Counted from the stretch's first letter, positions 35,725 through 46,256 are shown. The stretch: DNA of 64,000 nucleotides from Pectinatus frisingensis (GCF_015732285.1 NZ_WIQU01000022.1:127118-191117), one strand, 5' to 3'. The notes: generated from the sequence alone by a model not told the origin. Translations and numbers: made by a program.

Positions 35725-37095
35725 ATGAAAAAACTCTGGTCTGTGTTTTTATCAACATTTATGTTGATGGTGGTAACTACTCCGATAGCTTTTGCCGCGA
35801 CTGATGCACCAAAGATCGACAGTGGTGACACTGCGTGGGTACTTGTAAGTGCCGCACTGGTTTTTATTATGACACCGGGACTTGGTTTCTTTTATGGCGG
35901 CATGGTCAGAAGTAAAAATGTATTGACAACCATTATGCATAGCTTTTTTATTGTAGGCATGATATCGGTAGAATGGTTTATCTTAGGTTATACGATGGCA
36001 TTTGGTGATGACGCGACTGGAGTTATTCCTGGTATTATAGGTTCTCTGGATAAAATTGGCTTAGCTGGAACAGCCGGCCAGATCTGGACGGGAACATCAA
36101 TTCCGGAACTCGCTTTTGTAGCTTTTCAATGTATGTTTGCAGTGATTACACCGGCACTTATAACAGGGGCCTTTGCTGAACGTGTCAGATTTAAAGCATA
36201 CGCATTATTTGTACTATTATGGGCTATTTTCATTTATAATCCGATGGCTCATATGGTATGGGGCGGCGGTAAGTTATTTGAATTAGGTGCATTGGATTTT
36301 GCCGGAGGACTAGTAATACATATTCTTTCCGGGGTGTCAGGTTTGGTGATTTGTATTTTGGTAGGTAAAAGAAAAGGTTATGGGAAACTGCCAATATTAC
36401 CGCATCATTTACCAATGACTGTCTTGGGAGCAACTCTTTTATGGTTTGGTTGGTTTGGATTTAATGCCGGCAGCGCATTGGGAGCTAATGAATTGGCTGC
36501 CAATGCACTTATTACAACGCAAGCTGCGGCGGCTATGGCAACAGTCTCCTGGGTTGTGTGTGAATGGCTGCATAATGGAAAACCAACTATTTTGGGAGCT
36601 GCTTCGGGCTGTATTGCCGGATTGGTAGCTATAACACCTGCCGCTGGATTTGTTGCACCGATGCCGGCCGTTATAATTGGTATTATAGGTGGGGCAGTAT
36701 GTTATTTTGCCGTAGCAATTATGAAAGCAAAGCTTGGTTATGATGATGCATTGGATGCTTTTGGTGTACATGGTATAGGTGGAACATGGGGCGCTATAGC
36801 TACTGGTTTATGGGCTTCTACTGCTGTAAATTCAGCCGGAGCCAATGGTTTGTTTTATGGTGACAGTACACTTTTAGTTGCTCAGATAATATCGATTATT
36901 GTGGCGTATCTCTTGGGAGGAATAGGTTCATTTGTTCTTTTCAAAGTGGTAAATGCAATTACACCATTTAGAGCAGATGAAGCAGAAGAAATTTCCGGCC
37001 TTGATATAGTTGAACATGGTGAACGTGGGTATTCTCAATCAATAATGACGGGTGAATCTCTTGGTATTCAAGAAGATATTACAAAAATAAATTAA
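35725..37095 (+). CDS. amtB: Ammonium transporter
   Basis: Membrane channel for ammonium (456 aa). The start at 35725 (after AGGAAGG) gives a signal-like N-terminus (MKKLWSVFLSTFMLMVVTTP). Conserved features are GGMVRSKNVLTTIMHSF, the twin-histidine regions (AGGLVIHILSGVSGL and LDAFGVHGIGGTWGA) and LWFGWFGFNAGS. It lies 81 bp before glnK, whose product blocks AmtB when nitrogen is plentiful. Confidence 0.97.
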   Translation: MKKLWSVFLSTFMLMVVTTPIAFAATDAPKIDSGDTAWVLVSAALVFIMTPGLGFFYGGMVRSKNVLTTIMHSFFIVGMISVEWFILGYTMAFGDDATGVIPGIIGSLDKIGLAGTAGQIWTGTSIPELAFVAFQCMFAVITPALITGAFAERVRFKAYALFVLLWAIFIYNPMAHMVWGGGKLFELGALDFAGGLVIHILSGVSGLVICILVGKRKGYGKLPILPHHLPMTVLGATLLWFGWFGFNAGSALGANELAANALITTQAAAAMATVSWVVCEWLHNGKPTILGAASGCIAGLVAITPAAGFVAPMPAVIIGIIGGAVCYFAVAIMKAKLGYDDALDAFGVHGIGGTWGAIATGLWASTAVNSAGANGLFYGDSTLLVAQIISIIVAYLLGGIGSFVLFKVVNAITPFRADEAEEISGLDIVEHGERGYSQSIMTGESLGIQEDITKIN

Positions 37096-37176
37096 GATAC
37101 GATTTTTGTGAAAAAATTCTAAATTTGTTTTATAATAATAAGCAAATAAGAAGTTATAATTTGGGAGGGAAACCAT

Positions 37177-37539
37177 ATGGCCAAAATGACAAAGATAGAA
37201 ATTATTACCCGCACTAATAAGCTGGAGGAATTGAAAACGGCCCTCAACAGCATTGGCGTTGAGGGAATGACTGTCAGCCAGGTATACGGTTGTGGCTTGC
37301 AAAAAGGACATAAGGAAGTATATCGTGGACGTGAATATTCAATAAATCTTGTGCCTAAGATAAAATTGGAAACAGTGGTTTGTGATGTACCTGTTGAACA
37401 GCTTCTGTCGGTAGCGCAGAAAGTCTTATGCACCGGACAGGTCGGCGATGGAAAGATTTTTGTTTATGATGTAGAAAATGCAATGCGCATACGTACGGGA
37501 ACACAAGGAACAAAAGCTATAACAGATGATGAGGCTTAA
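37177..37539 (+). CDS. glnK: Nitrogen regulatory protein P-II
   Basis: 120-aa PII trimer subunit. It starts MAKMTKIEIITRTNKLEELK, has the T-loop GCGLQKGHKEVYRGREY with the tyrosine of Y-R-G-x-x-Y that is uridylylated in proteobacteria, the B-loop TGQVGDGKIFVYDVE (ATP binding) and the C-loop RIRTG. It binds ATP, ADP and 2-oxoglutarate and, being next to amtB, most likely gates the transporter. GGGAGGG precedes its ATG. Confidence 0.96.
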   Translation: MAKMTKIEIITRTNKLEELKTALNSIGVEGMTVSQVYGCGLQKGHKEVYRGREYSINLVPKIKLETVVCDVPVEQLLSVAQKVLCTGQVGDGKIFVYDVENAMRIRTGTQGTKAITDDEA

Positions 37540-37555
37540 TCTTAATATTTAAAAT

Positions 37556-37600
37556 AAGGAACTTTCCAGGGAAATTTCTGGAGAGTTCCTTATTATTTTA
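37556..37600 (+). terminator. Terminator after glnK
   Basis: Stem AAGGAACT-TCCAG with CTGGA-AGTTCCTT (about 37556-37593), one non-pairing position, then TATTATTTT. It ends the amtB-glnK operon. Confidence 0.8.
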
Positions 37601-37713
37601 CATAAATTAGAGAAAATATTAACACTTAGTTAAGAAAATTCAGAGGAATTTTTAAATGAATATAGAATCTTATTAACATTCTATATTGTGATTATTTCAA
37701 GGAGGGAATAAAA

Positions 37714-39003
37714 ATGTTTTTTTCAAAAAAAAGTAAATTGGAAGTACCTGTTGGAAATTATGAGGTTACTGATACCGTGATCAAAGAACTTTTGACAATG
37801 AGCAATACTAATATAGGGTATTTAAAAGGGCTGGAAGGAGTAATTAAAGATAATTTAGATGAAATAACTGAAAAGTTTTATTTGAAAATAACATCAGTAA
37901 ATGATATGAAAAAGTTTATCGAACAGATATCTTCGTTAGATGCATTGAAAAAAACATTTAAAGTATTTTTAAGTTTATTATATGAAACCAATGTGAATTC
38001 CCAATGCATGGACAGAATTTATAAAATTGGCAAAATACATCATAAAATAAAATTACCACTGGAATGGTTTCTAATGTCTGTTGCAGCGTTAGAAGAAAGT
38101 ATTTATCCATACATATTTCAAAAATATAAAAATAATACAGAAGATTTATGTAATGTATGTGCAGCTCTTTCCTGGCACATTCAGTTTATTCAAACAATAG
38201 TAATACATACTTTTACCGAGGAGTCTGTTTTAGAGTTAAAAAATAAGGCAGAAGAAGAGGCAGAAAAATTAAAGCATGATGCTGAATTATTAGGAATAAT
38301 AAAAGAATCGGCAGAATCTTTGGCTGCCTTATCGGAAGAAATGTCAGCATCATCAGAAAGCATGGCAGATAATGTAATGAAAATCCAAAAATCGGCGGAT
38401 ACTGTGAAAGTGCAGTCGACTTCGACTAATGATCTGGCGGAAACAGGTAAACAACAGATAGGAGGAGTCATTGATAAAATAAATAATTTGACAGGACAAG
38501 TCAAACAAATGAAGAATAATTTGGCAGAGCTGAATCAAAGCACAGCATCGGTAAATAATATAACGCAAACGATTACTGAAATTTCTTCGCAGACAAATTT
38601 GTTGGCACTTAATGCTGCAATAGAAGCTGCACGAGCTGGTGCAGCTGGTAAAGGGTTTGCTGTAGTGGCTGATGAGGTCCGTAAACTAGCTGAACAAAGT
38701 AGTCAGGCTGCCAATAAAATACATGAATTGATTAGTCATAATGCTGTATCGACTAATAATGTCGTAGCTAATATGGAAGAACAAAATGAATTGTTGTTTA
38801 AAGTAGTAAATAATGTAAAAGAAAGTGTTGAAGTCATAGAGAAAATAGCCGCAGCTACAAATGAAAATCATACTCAGGTGGAATCTATTGATGTATCCTT
38901 GAATACATTGACCACAACGTCCCAAGATATAAAACAAGTTTCACATGATGTTGCCAATTCAGCTACATTATTATTCAACAGGATTGAAGAAAATAAAATT
39001 TAA
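37714..39003 (+). CDS. Globin-coupled sensor with methyl-accepting signalling domain (HemAT-like)
   Basis: 429 aa without membrane helices. Residues about 20-180 form a sensor globin; [16 protein letters not shown] matches the HemAT F-helix I-x-x-I-H-x-x-I-x-L, making His109 the likely haem ligand. A helical linker (residues 185-205) leads to an MCP signalling domain with the conserved hairpin [20 protein letters not shown] and [14 protein letters not shown]. It should sense oxygen or another gas and signal to a chemotaxis-type kinase. No che genes are in the window. AAGGAGGG precedes the ATG. Confidence 0.87.
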   Translation: MFFSKKSKLEVPVGNYEVTDTVIKELLTMSNTNIGYLKGLEGVIKDNLDEITEKFYLKITSVNDMKKFIEQISSLDALKKTFKVFLSLLYETNVNSQCMDRIYKIGKIHHKIKLPLEWFLMSVAALEESIYPYIFQKYKNNTEDLCNVCAALSWHIQFIQTIVIHTFTEESVLELKNKAEEEAEKLKHDAELLGIIKESAESLAALSEEMSASSESMADNVMKIQKSADTVKVQSTSTNDLAETGKQQIGGVIDKINNLTGQVKQMKNNLAELNQSTASVNNITQTITEISSQTNLLALNAAIEAARAGAAGKGFAVVADEVRKLAEQSSQAANKIHELISHNAVSTNNVVANMEEQNELLFKVVNNVKESVEVIEKIAAATNENHTQVESIDVSLNTLTTTSQDIKQVSHDVANSATLLFNRIEENKI

Positions 39004-39053
39004 ATTGTATGAATATAGTTATGTAACTTTTTATCAGGCAAAAAGTTTTTATA

Positions 39054-39082
39054 GTTCGGCATGTAATGGTCACATGTCGAAC
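39054..39082 (-). terminator. Hairpin over the ftsY stop codon
   Basis: Arms 39054-39064 and 39072-39082 pair with one G-T, spanning the end of ftsY; a T-rich tract follows on the minus strand after several bases. Weak candidate for the terminator of smc-ftsY. Confidence 0.4.
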
Positions 39083-39984
39083 AAGGCGGCAGCAAAATCT
39101 TTAGCAATAAAAGGTTGTAAATCATCTTCACCTTCACCGACACCAATTAATTTTACAGGCATTGATAATTGGGCTTTTATGCCGATGACCACACCGCCTT
39201 TGGCAGTACCATCCAGCTTAGTCAGTACGACACCTGAAATAGGGGCTGCCTTAGTAAATAATTCTGCCTGGTGGATGGCATTTTGTCCGGTAGTAGCATC
39301 TAATACTAATAATGTTTCATGTGGTGCGGCGGGAATTTCTCGTTTTATTACACGATAGATTTTATTAAGTTCATCCATCAAATTCGATTTCGTATGTAAC
39401 CGGCCGGCCGTGTCAATGAGCAATATGTCGGTATTACGTGCTATGGCAGCTTTTACAGCGTCAAAGACAACTGCTGCCGGGTCGGAACCTTCTTCGTGGG
39501 CGATAACATCTACGGCAGCACGTTTGCCCCATATTTGCAGCTGATCAATAGCAGCTGCACGGAAGGTATCGGCAGCTGCTAATAATACAGATTTCCCATT
39601 GGCTCTATAATATTTTGCCAACTTACCGATAGTAGTAGTTTTACCGACACCATTTACACCGATTACTAAAAATACAGTTGGACCGGATGGAGCGATAGTG
39701 ATGTGATCTTCACCACTTTCTAATATTTGGCTGATTTTCTTTATTAAGAAGGGTTGTAAATCTTGTGGTGAATTTATTTCTTTTTGACGGATACCCAAAC
39801 GAACATCATCCATTAATTTCATGGTAGTGGACACGCCTACATCTGCTGAAATAAGGATTTCCTCTAATTCGTCAAGACATGATTCGTTTATGTTGGCATA
39901 ACCAATTATGAGACGTTCAATTTTTTCGGTAAATGAATTCCTTGTTTTGTTTAAGCCGTTCTTTAGTTTGCTGAAAAATTCCAT
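39070..39984 (-). CDS. ftsY: Signal recognition particle receptor FtsY
   Basis: SRP receptor GTPase (304 aa) that docks ribosomes at the membrane. NG domain only: N domain (residues 1-95), G1 GVNGVGKTTTIGKLAKYY (about 112-130), G2-like AADTFRAAAIDQL, G3 LLIDTAGRLHTKSNLMDEL, G4 VLTKLDGTAKGG. The acidic A domain is short, as in Gram-positives. It starts two bases after smc ends; the smc-ftsY pair is usual in Firmicutes. Confidence 0.98.
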   Translation of the reverse strand: MEFFSKLKNGLNKTRNSFTEKIERLIIGYANINESCLDELEEILISADVGVSTTMKLMDDVRLGIRQKEINSPQDLQPFLIKKISQILESGEDHITIAPSGPTVFLVIGVNGVGKTTTIGKLAKYYRANGKSVLLAAADTFRAAAIDQLQIWGKRAAVDVIAHEEGSDPAAVVFDAVKAAIARNTDILLIDTAGRLHTKSNLMDELNKIYRVIKREIPAAPHETLLVLDATTGQNAIHQAELFTKAAPISGVVLTKLDGTAKGGVVIGIKAQLSMPVKLIGVGEGEDDLQPFIAKDFAAALFDM

Positions 39985-39986
39985 TA

Positions 39987-42900
39987 TTATTCCTCCGCTT
40001 CAGTCATTTTTACAGATATTATTTTTGAAATTCCCGCATCAGCCATGGTAATACCATACATTACATCAGCAGCTTCCATGGTTCCTTTACGGTGAGTGAC
40101 AATTATGAATTGTGTTTTTTGGGCGTAGTCTTTTAGAAAAATACTAAAACGTTTTATGTTTGCTTCATCAAGTGGGGCATCAATTTCGTCGAGAACAGAA
40201 AAAGGAGCCGGACGGTATTGTAAAAAAGCGAATAACAACGCAATAACTGTCAAGGTTCTTTCTCCACCTGACAGTAAAGTCATATTTTGGTTTTTTTTAC
40301 CAGGTGCCTGTACTATTATTTCGACACCGGAAGATAAGATGTTTTCTTGATCTGTTAATATTAACCTAGCCTTGCCGCCGCCAAATAAATGTTTAAATAT
40401 TTCATTAAAATAATTTTCGATACCACTGAAAGCCTCTTTAAACTGCTTGGTCATAGATAAATTTATTTGTTCGATGATTTGCTGCAAATTATCTTTGGCA
40501 GTCAGTAAATCTTGTATTTGCGTTTTTAAAAATTGGCAGCGTTTATTTAAAGTGTCATATTCTATGACAGCATTTGGGTTTACAGAACCAATCGCAGTAA
40601 GTTCGGCACGTATCCTTTTTATGTTTTCTAACAAGTTGTCTTCATTAAGGTCTTCTTTATAATTGAGAGCGGCTTGCGGTGAAAGATTATATTGTTCCTG
40701 TAGATTTTTTTCGTGTTGTGCTATATCAAAGGAAATTTTTGTGGCTTTTATATTGATTTGATGCAGATCTTCTTGAAGCTCGCTGATATTTTCGGTGAGT
40801 TTTTTACGGTCAGCTGCATAGTTTTTGCTTTTGATACGTTTATCCATCAAGGAGCTATGAGCTGTATCATAATCGCGCCGGCCATTAGTATAGAGCTGCT
40901 GCAAATTTTGGCTGGAGGACTGCAGATCCTTCAATTCACTTATACTATCATTTATTGAGGTTTGAGCACGGGCTTGTTGATTTTGATTATTGCTGAGGAA
41001 AGATTCACAGCGCTCATATTCTGTTTGGATTAAGGTTATTTTTTCGTTTATGCCTGTAATATTTTGCGTTATACCGGCAAAAGCGGAAGATTGCTGTAAT
41101 AATTGCTGTTGTAATGATTTTTGTTCAGTTTTATAATGAGTAATAGATTTTTCTATATCGCTGTGCTGAGTTACATTACTGGTGTTCGTTGATTTAGTCA
41201 GCTGTATTTGCCGGGTATATTTTATCTGTGCTGCTTTTAACGCGCTAAGTTCAGTGTTTATGGCAGTCACGGCATTAAAATCTGCTGATATATCGTTTTT
41301 GCGCTTACTGTTTTCTTCTGTTAAATGGATATGCCGGGCATTTTTTTCCGTATAAGAAATGGAATAACGCTGACACGTTGATTCGTTGCTGCTTATAGCT
41401 GCCTCCAATTCAGAAATATCGGATAGTAATTGTCCCTGTTGGGTTTTTGCGGCAAGAAGACGGCCAATAGTTTGTTGATTTTTTGCTGAGATTTGTTTTA
41501 TTTCATTTTCGCGATTAAGAAAATTAAGATTATGTTTCAGGCTGCCCCCAGATACGGCTCCGCCCGGATATAGTATTTCACCGCTTAAGGTTACAATACG
41601 TAGTGAATAATTGGCCTTTTTAGCAAGATGCAAAGCATTGTCTATGGTATCAATGACGATGGTACGTCCCAAAAGTGCTTCGATGATTGCTTGATATTTG
41701 GCGTCACTGCTAACTAATTTATCGGCGTAATTAATAAACCCGTGCCAGGTGCTGTCAAATGGCTGATTTATTGATTTTGGTTTGACAGCAGTAAGTGGCA
41801 GGAATGTAACGCGTCCTAAATTTTTCTCTTTTAAAAATTCAATGGCCTGTTTGGCTGTGTCGGTATCAGCAGTGATGATATTTTGCAGGCTGCTGCCCAG
41901 AGCAACTTCTATTGCTGTAAGATATTGTTTTGGTACATTTATGATTTCTGCCACAGAACCGCAGATGTTCTGGTGCCAAAAATATTGTGAAGCGGTAAGA
42001 ACTTTTTTCACTCCATTACCAAAACCTTCGTATGATTTTTGCATATTAGTCAAAATAGTTATTCGTTCTTTTGCCCTGTTGGTTTCCAAAGATAATGAAT
42101 TACAGGTGTTTTCTATTTCATAGAGCTTTCTTTTTAGTGTGGCTTTTTTTTCCCGAAGATTGATTGTTTCTGTTTGCAAAAGTTTGTTATCAGAAACAAT
42201 GGTTTGTAGTTCAGCAGCAATCTTGGCAATGTCAGCAGTAATCTTGTCATATTCTCGTTGCCGGATCAGCCGATTGTTTTCTTTTTCCTTGAGTAATCGT
42301 TCTTTTTCGATAATATCATGCTGTAAAAGTAAAATTTGGCGTTGTTTAATTTCTTCGGTCCGGCGGTGTTGTTCCGTTTCAGCATTTAATTGCTGCAGAA
42401 GAGTTTCCTGAACAATAATTTTTTTTTCGTTGGTTTTAATAGCGGTTTTTGTACTTGAAAGATTATCTGCCAAGGTATTTTTTTCTTTTTCAGTATTAAG
42501 AATCGTCTGCTGTAATGAAGCCAGATTTTCTTCAGCAGTTTTCTTTTGTGCCAAGGTTGAGGTATGGGCAGTTTTTAAATTATTAATTGTGTGACTGTTT
42601 TGTTTGATGCGTTCTTCTAAGACTGTACAATTACTGCGGATACGATTTATTTCTTCTATGATTTTTCGATTGTTTTCGTCTCTGTCGCTTAGATCTTTTT
42701 CTGATACAGCTATGCTTTCCTCTGTTGCTGCAATGAGGTTGTCAATAGTGGTCAGAGCAATATTTTGATTAGTGGATTTTTGTTCCAGCTGATTAATTTG
42801 ATCGGTGTATTTTTTTTGTTCTGCAGAAAGTTTTTCATAATCACATAATATATAAGACAGATTGTACTTATCATATTTATTTTTTAATTCGTTATAGCGG

Positions 42901-43538
42901 CTGGTTTTTTCAGCTTCTTGCGATAAAGGTAAAAGCTGTTTTTCTATTTCAGCAATGATATCATTAATGCGTAAGATATTTTGTTTGGTGTTTTCCAGTT
43001 TTTTTTCGGCTTCTTTTTTTCGATCACGATATTTAGTAATACCGGCACATTCTTCAAATAAAAGACGACGATCTTCCGGCTTTGCGTTGAGAACCTCATC
43101 AACTTTATTTTGACTGATGACGCTCATTGAATTTTTACCTAGTCCGGTGTCGGCAAACAATTCATAAATATCTTTTAATCGACAATGTGTTTTGTTAATA
43201 TAACATTCACTTTCACCAGAGCGGAAAAGACGTCGTGTTATAGTGACTTCCTGATACTCTATAGGCAGCTGCCCATCGGTATTATCAAAAGTCAATGAAA
43301 CTTCAGCTATACCAAATTGTTTTCTGGTCGAACTGCCGGTAAATATTATATCTTCTGCTTTATTGCCTCGCAGACTGCGAATGTTTTGTTCACCCAATAC
43401 CCAGCGTATAGCATCTGTTATATTGCTTTTGCCACTGCCGTTGGGACCGACAATTGCAGTAATGCCTTTATTAAATTCTACCTCTATTCTGTCGGCAAAA
43501 GATTTAAAACCATATGCTTCCAGTCGTTTTAATAGCAA
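39987..43538 (-). CDS. smc: Chromosome segregation protein SMC
   Basis: 1183 aa condensin subunit. Walker A AIVGPNGSGKSNITDAIRW lies at residues 28-46, a long first coiled coil follows to about 500, then the hinge (about 510-660, VAEIINVPKQYLTAIEVALG to GGAVSGGSL), the second coiled coil, and the C-terminal ABC signature LLSGGERTLTVIALLFA with Walker B FSVLDEIDAPLDEAN. Length and order are normal. It needs ScpA/ScpB, which are not in the window. Confidence 0.98.
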   Translation of the reverse strand: MLLKRLEAYGFKSFADRIEVEFNKGITAIVGPNGSGKSNITDAIRWVLGEQNIRSLRGNKAEDIIFTGSSTRKQFGIAEVSLTFDNTDGQLPIEYQEVTITRRLFRSGESECYINKTHCRLKDIYELFADTGLGKNSMSVISQNKVDEVLNAKPEDRRLLFEECAGITKYRDRKKEAEKKLENTKQNILRINDIIAEIEKQLLPLSQEAEKTSRYNELKNKYDKYNLSYILCDYEKLSAEQKKYTDQINQLEQKSTNQNIALTTIDNLIAATEESIAVSEKDLSDRDENNRKIIEEINRIRSNCTVLEERIKQNSHTINNLKTAHTSTLAQKKTAEENLASLQQTILNTEKEKNTLADNLSSTKTAIKTNEKKIIVQETLLQQLNAETEQHRRTEEIKQRQILLLQHDIIEKERLLKEKENNRLIRQREYDKITADIAKIAAELQTIVSDNKLLQTETINLREKKATLKRKLYEIENTCNSLSLETNRAKERITILTNMQKSYEGFGNGVKKVLTASQYFWHQNICGSVAEIINVPKQYLTAIEVALGSSLQNIITADTDTAKQAIEFLKEKNLGRVTFLPLTAVKPKSINQPFDSTWHGFINYADKLVSSDAKYQAIIEALLGRTIVIDTIDNALHLAKKANYSLRIVTLSGEILYPGGAVSGGSLKHNLNFLNRENEIKQISAKNQQTIGRLLAAKTQQGQLLSDISELEAAISSNESTCQRYSISYTEKNARHIHLTEENSKRKNDISADFNAVTAINTELSALKAAQIKYTRQIQLTKSTNTSNVTQHSDIEKSITHYKTEQKSLQQQLLQQSSAFAGITQNITGINEKITLIQTEYERCESFLSNNQNQQARAQTSINDSISELKDLQSSSQNLQQLYTNGRRDYDTAHSSLMDKRIKSKNYAADRKKLTENISELQEDLHQINIKATKISFDIAQHEKNLQEQYNLSPQAALNYKEDLNEDNLLENIKRIRAELTAIGSVNPNAVIEYDTLNKRCQFLKTQIQDLLTAKDNLQQIIEQINLSMTKQFKEAFSGIENYFNEIFKHLFGGGKARLILTDQENILSSGVEIIVQAPGKKNQNMTLLSGGERTLTVIALLFAFLQYRPAPFSVLDEIDAPLDEANIKRFSIFLKDYAQKTQFIIVTHRKGTMEAADVMYGITMADAGISKIISVKMTEAEE

Positions 43539-43586
43539 CTAATTCACCTGCTGTCATTATTAATTGGAAAATCATAAATCAAATAA

Positions 43587-44597
43587 CTATTTTCCAATCG
43601 ATATTTTGGCTGTGGCAATCATATTGGGTTTTATACCGTTCATTTTGTCAGATGGAATGAAAATTTTAACAGTATAATTTTTCTCGTCTGATGCCGGATC
43701 AATTATTTGTACAACGGTACCGCCGATAATTTTGCCATTTACCTTGCATTCCGCATAGGCACCTTCTTTTAATTTTACGGCTTGTTCTTCAGGTGCCTTG
43801 GCTTCTAGCCAGATATAGTTTGATGTGGCGATATCAAGAATATTTTGACCGGCAGAAAGGTTATCACCCTCTTTTACGCCAGTGTAATAAACAGTTCCGT
43901 CAGTAGAAGCATAAAGTTCGGTCGTATCAGTATTTTTTTGTGCATCTTCTAAAGCCAGTTTAGTTTGGTTGAGCCTTGTAAGTGCCGTTTGTATATCTTC
44001 TTGGGTGACACCGCTGGGGACAGCAACGACACTGGTTGTTGCTGAAGGTGTACCTGAACTTGAACTGGGATTCAAAGTGGCCTTGGCCGATTCTACGGCA
44101 GCTGCGGCTTGTTCATATTCAGAGCGGCTGACAGCACCAATATCATACAATTGTTTCATTTTACTTTCTTGGGCTAAGGCATTTTGGTACTGACTGTCAT
44201 CAACTGCGGCGGGCGCTGACGCCTGTGGTGTTGATATTGTTTTTGTGGAGGTTTGTTTGCTTAAAGATACCATATTATCATATTGCTGCTGAGCCTGGTC
44301 AACCGCTTGCTGCAAATTATCTATATCTTTTTGGGTAATATTGGGATGTATTTGTGCCAAAGGCTGGCCGGCGGTGACAGACTGGCCGTCTGCTACCAGT
44401 AATTTTTCCAAAGTTCCATCTGTCAATGTTTTGGTTTGTAAAAAAGAGCCAGTAACTCGTACATCGTAAAACGTGATATAGGCATGATATTGTCCATAAA
44501 GCCAAATACAAATGTTTAGAATGACAGCAATCAGGACTATAATGGGCAGCGTAAATTTTATAATAGGAATAACTTTATGACTAATATCGACTTCCAA
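43587..44597 (-). CDS. HlyD-type membrane fusion protein
   Basis: 336 aa: one N-terminal membrane helix (VIPIIKFTLPIIVLIAVILN), a biotinyl-lipoyl-like hairpin (VTGSFLQTKTLTDGTLEKLLVADGQSVTAGQPLA), a coiled coil (DIDNLQQAVDQAQQQYDNM and SEYEQAAAAVESAKATL) with a serine-rich break, and beta domains (DGTVYYTGVKEGDNLSAGQ). It fits the periplasmic adaptor of an exporter in a diderm envelope. No ABC or RND partner is adjacent. The start is TTG 44597, about nine bases after AGGAGG. It follows the uridine-kinase-like gene on the same strand. Confidence 0.85.
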   Translation of the reverse strand: MEVDISHKVIPIIKFTLPIIVLIAVILNICIWLYGQYHAYITFYDVRVTGSFLQTKTLTDGTLEKLLVADGQSVTAGQPLAQIHPNITQKDIDNLQQAVDQAQQQYDNMVSLSKQTSTKTISTPQASAPAAVDDSQYQNALAQESKMKQLYDIGAVSRSEYEQAAAAVESAKATLNPSSSSGTPSATTSVVAVPSGVTQEDIQTALTRLNQTKLALEDAQKNTDTTELYASTDGTVYYTGVKEGDNLSAGQNILDIATSNYIWLEAKAPEEQAVKLKEGAYAECKVNGKIIGGTVVQIIDPASDEKNYTVKIFIPSDKMNGIKPNMIATAKISIGK

Positions 44598-44633
44598 AAT
44601 GAGACCTCCTGGTATGACTTATTTTAAGTGTAG

Positions 44634-46256
44634 TTAAAAAAAACATGAATTTCCGATAAATTCTCGTAAAATGGAATTATTAGGGATAATATCTTCATTA
44701 TTTATTGTTTCAAAGTAATTTAGGAAATCCAGTAATTGTCGGGATATACTGTATTCTGGAACTTCATTGCTTATTTTTTCCAATAGTGGATAAGCATATT
44801 TTTTTAATACAGCCAGTTCATAAATAAGTGCGGAATTGAACATGATATCGGCATGTTCCTGATAGGGGAAAATATTATTTTCCTCACCGGTACGAACATC
44901 GGGCCATTGTTTTATTGTTTTTAGTGCAGAAGAACCGCGAAACTGGTAATCGCGGACTATGCGCCGGATAAGTCGGGCGACAGTGGTCGGAATATTATTG
45001 TGTTTATCAATGCCAAGCTGGGTCAAAGCGCTTATATAGATTTTATATATTCTATCCTTAGGCAGTGATTTAGTCAAATTTGGATTAAGTCCGTGTATAC
45101 CTTCGACAATTATCGGATGATTGGCTGGAAGGTGTATTTTATTGCCGGTCCATTCTTTTTGTCCGGAGAAAAAGTTATAAGTAGGAATTTCAACTTCTTC
45201 TCCAGATAAAAGTGATAAAATTTGATCGATCAAAAGTGTTTTATCAATGGCAGTGAAAGATTCAAAATCATATTCACCTTTTTCATTGAGCGGTGTCTGA
45301 TCACGATCGAGAAAATAATTATCCATTGATAGGGAAACGGGCTGCATGCCGTTTACTAAAAGCTGCACACGAAGACGTTGAGCAAAGGTTGTTTTACCGG
45401 AAGATGATGGCCCTGCTATAAAGATAACTCGTGGATGATTTGGACTGTTGACAATAGTATCGGCAATCTGAGCAATTTTCTTTTCATGCAGTGCCTCGGA
45501 TATTCTGATAAGGTCGCCGGATTTTCCCGTAGTAATATATTGATTTAAGTTGCTGACATAGTCACAGCGGAGAATATTAGCCCAATCATCGGCTTCAGAT
45601 AAAAGTGAAGCCAGTTTGTTCTGGTTTTCCTGCGGTGGAACAGCAAGTGGATTTGATAGTGACGGTGTACGTATTATTATCCCAGGTGGATAATGGTCAA
45701 TTGCAAACAGTCCAAGAGATTTGGTTTCCGGCAGCATCGGTCCGTAAAGATAATCATAGTATTCATCACAAAAATAAATGCTTACGATATCTTGTTTTAA
45801 TGATTCTATTAAGGCAACTTTAGCATATTGCCCATTTTTTTTAAAAAGATTAATAACGTCTTTTTTACACCAGAATTTTTTAATTATAGGAATATTTTCT
45901 TTAATAAGTGATTGCATTTGCAAAGTTATTTTTTTTATGTTTTCCGGCGTGACTAATTTTACTGGCAAGATCTTACAATACATACCATTATTGACGGAAT
46001 GTTCAACAATGACACTGGCATCAGGAAAAAGCTTTTTTACAGAGGTCATCAGAAGAAAAAGTACGCTGCGCCGATATATTTTAACACCATCTGAACTATT
46101 CATGTCAATTAATTCCAGTTTTGGATCTCCATCAAAAGGTGTTTGGAGATCTTTTAAATTATTGTTTATTTTTACTGCGGTTATAGGAGCTGTATGACGA
46201 TCTTTTTCCAAATTAATCAGGTCAACTAATTTAGCGTTAATATTTGCAGTTGTCAT
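44634..46256 (-). CDS. Uridine kinase-like NTPase with ThrRS-like N-terminal region
   Basis: The C-terminal half is a phosphoribulokinase/uridine kinase domain: P-loop IFIAGPSSSGKTTFAQRL (about residue 280), SMDNYFLDRDQTPLNEKGEYDFESF, HPIIVEGIHGLNP and RLIRRIVRDYQFRG. The N-terminal 200 residues resemble the TGS and editing-fold region of threonyl-tRNA synthetase (VEHSVNNGMYCKIL, DEYYDYLYGPMLPETKSLG). This architecture is widespread in Firmicutes as a nucleoside-kinase-like protein of unsettled substrate. The start is ATG 46256, eleven bases after AGGAGG; the in-frame TTG at 46265 is too close. 540 aa. Confidence 0.85.
   Translation of the reverse strand: MTTANINAKLVDLINLEKDRHTAPITAVKINNNLKDLQTPFDGDPKLELIDMNSSDGVKIYRRSVLFLLMTSVKKLFPDASVIVEHSVNNGMYCKILPVKLVTPENIKKITLQMQSLIKENIPIIKKFWCKKDVINLFKKNGQYAKVALIESLKQDIVSIYFCDEYYDYLYGPMLPETKSLGLFAIDHYPPGIIIRTPSLSNPLAVPPQENQNKLASLLSEADDWANILRCDYVSNLNQYITTGKSGDLIRISEALHEKKIAQIADTIVNSPNHPRVIFIAGPSSSGKTTFAQRLRVQLLVNGMQPVSLSMDNYFLDRDQTPLNEKGEYDFESFTAIDKTLLIDQILSLLSGEEVEIPTYNFFSGQKEWTGNKIHLPANHPIIVEGIHGLNPNLTKSLPKDRIYKIYISALTQLGIDKHNNIPTTVARLIRRIVRDYQFRGSSALKTIKQWPDVRTGEENNIFPYQEHADIMFNSALIYELAVLKKYAYPLLEKISNEVPEYSISRQLLDFLNYFETINNEDIIPNNSILREFIGNSCFF

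Noticed and set aside
39992..43532. Plus-strand frames opposite smc
   Set aside because: Short frames with no start signals, fully covered by smc.
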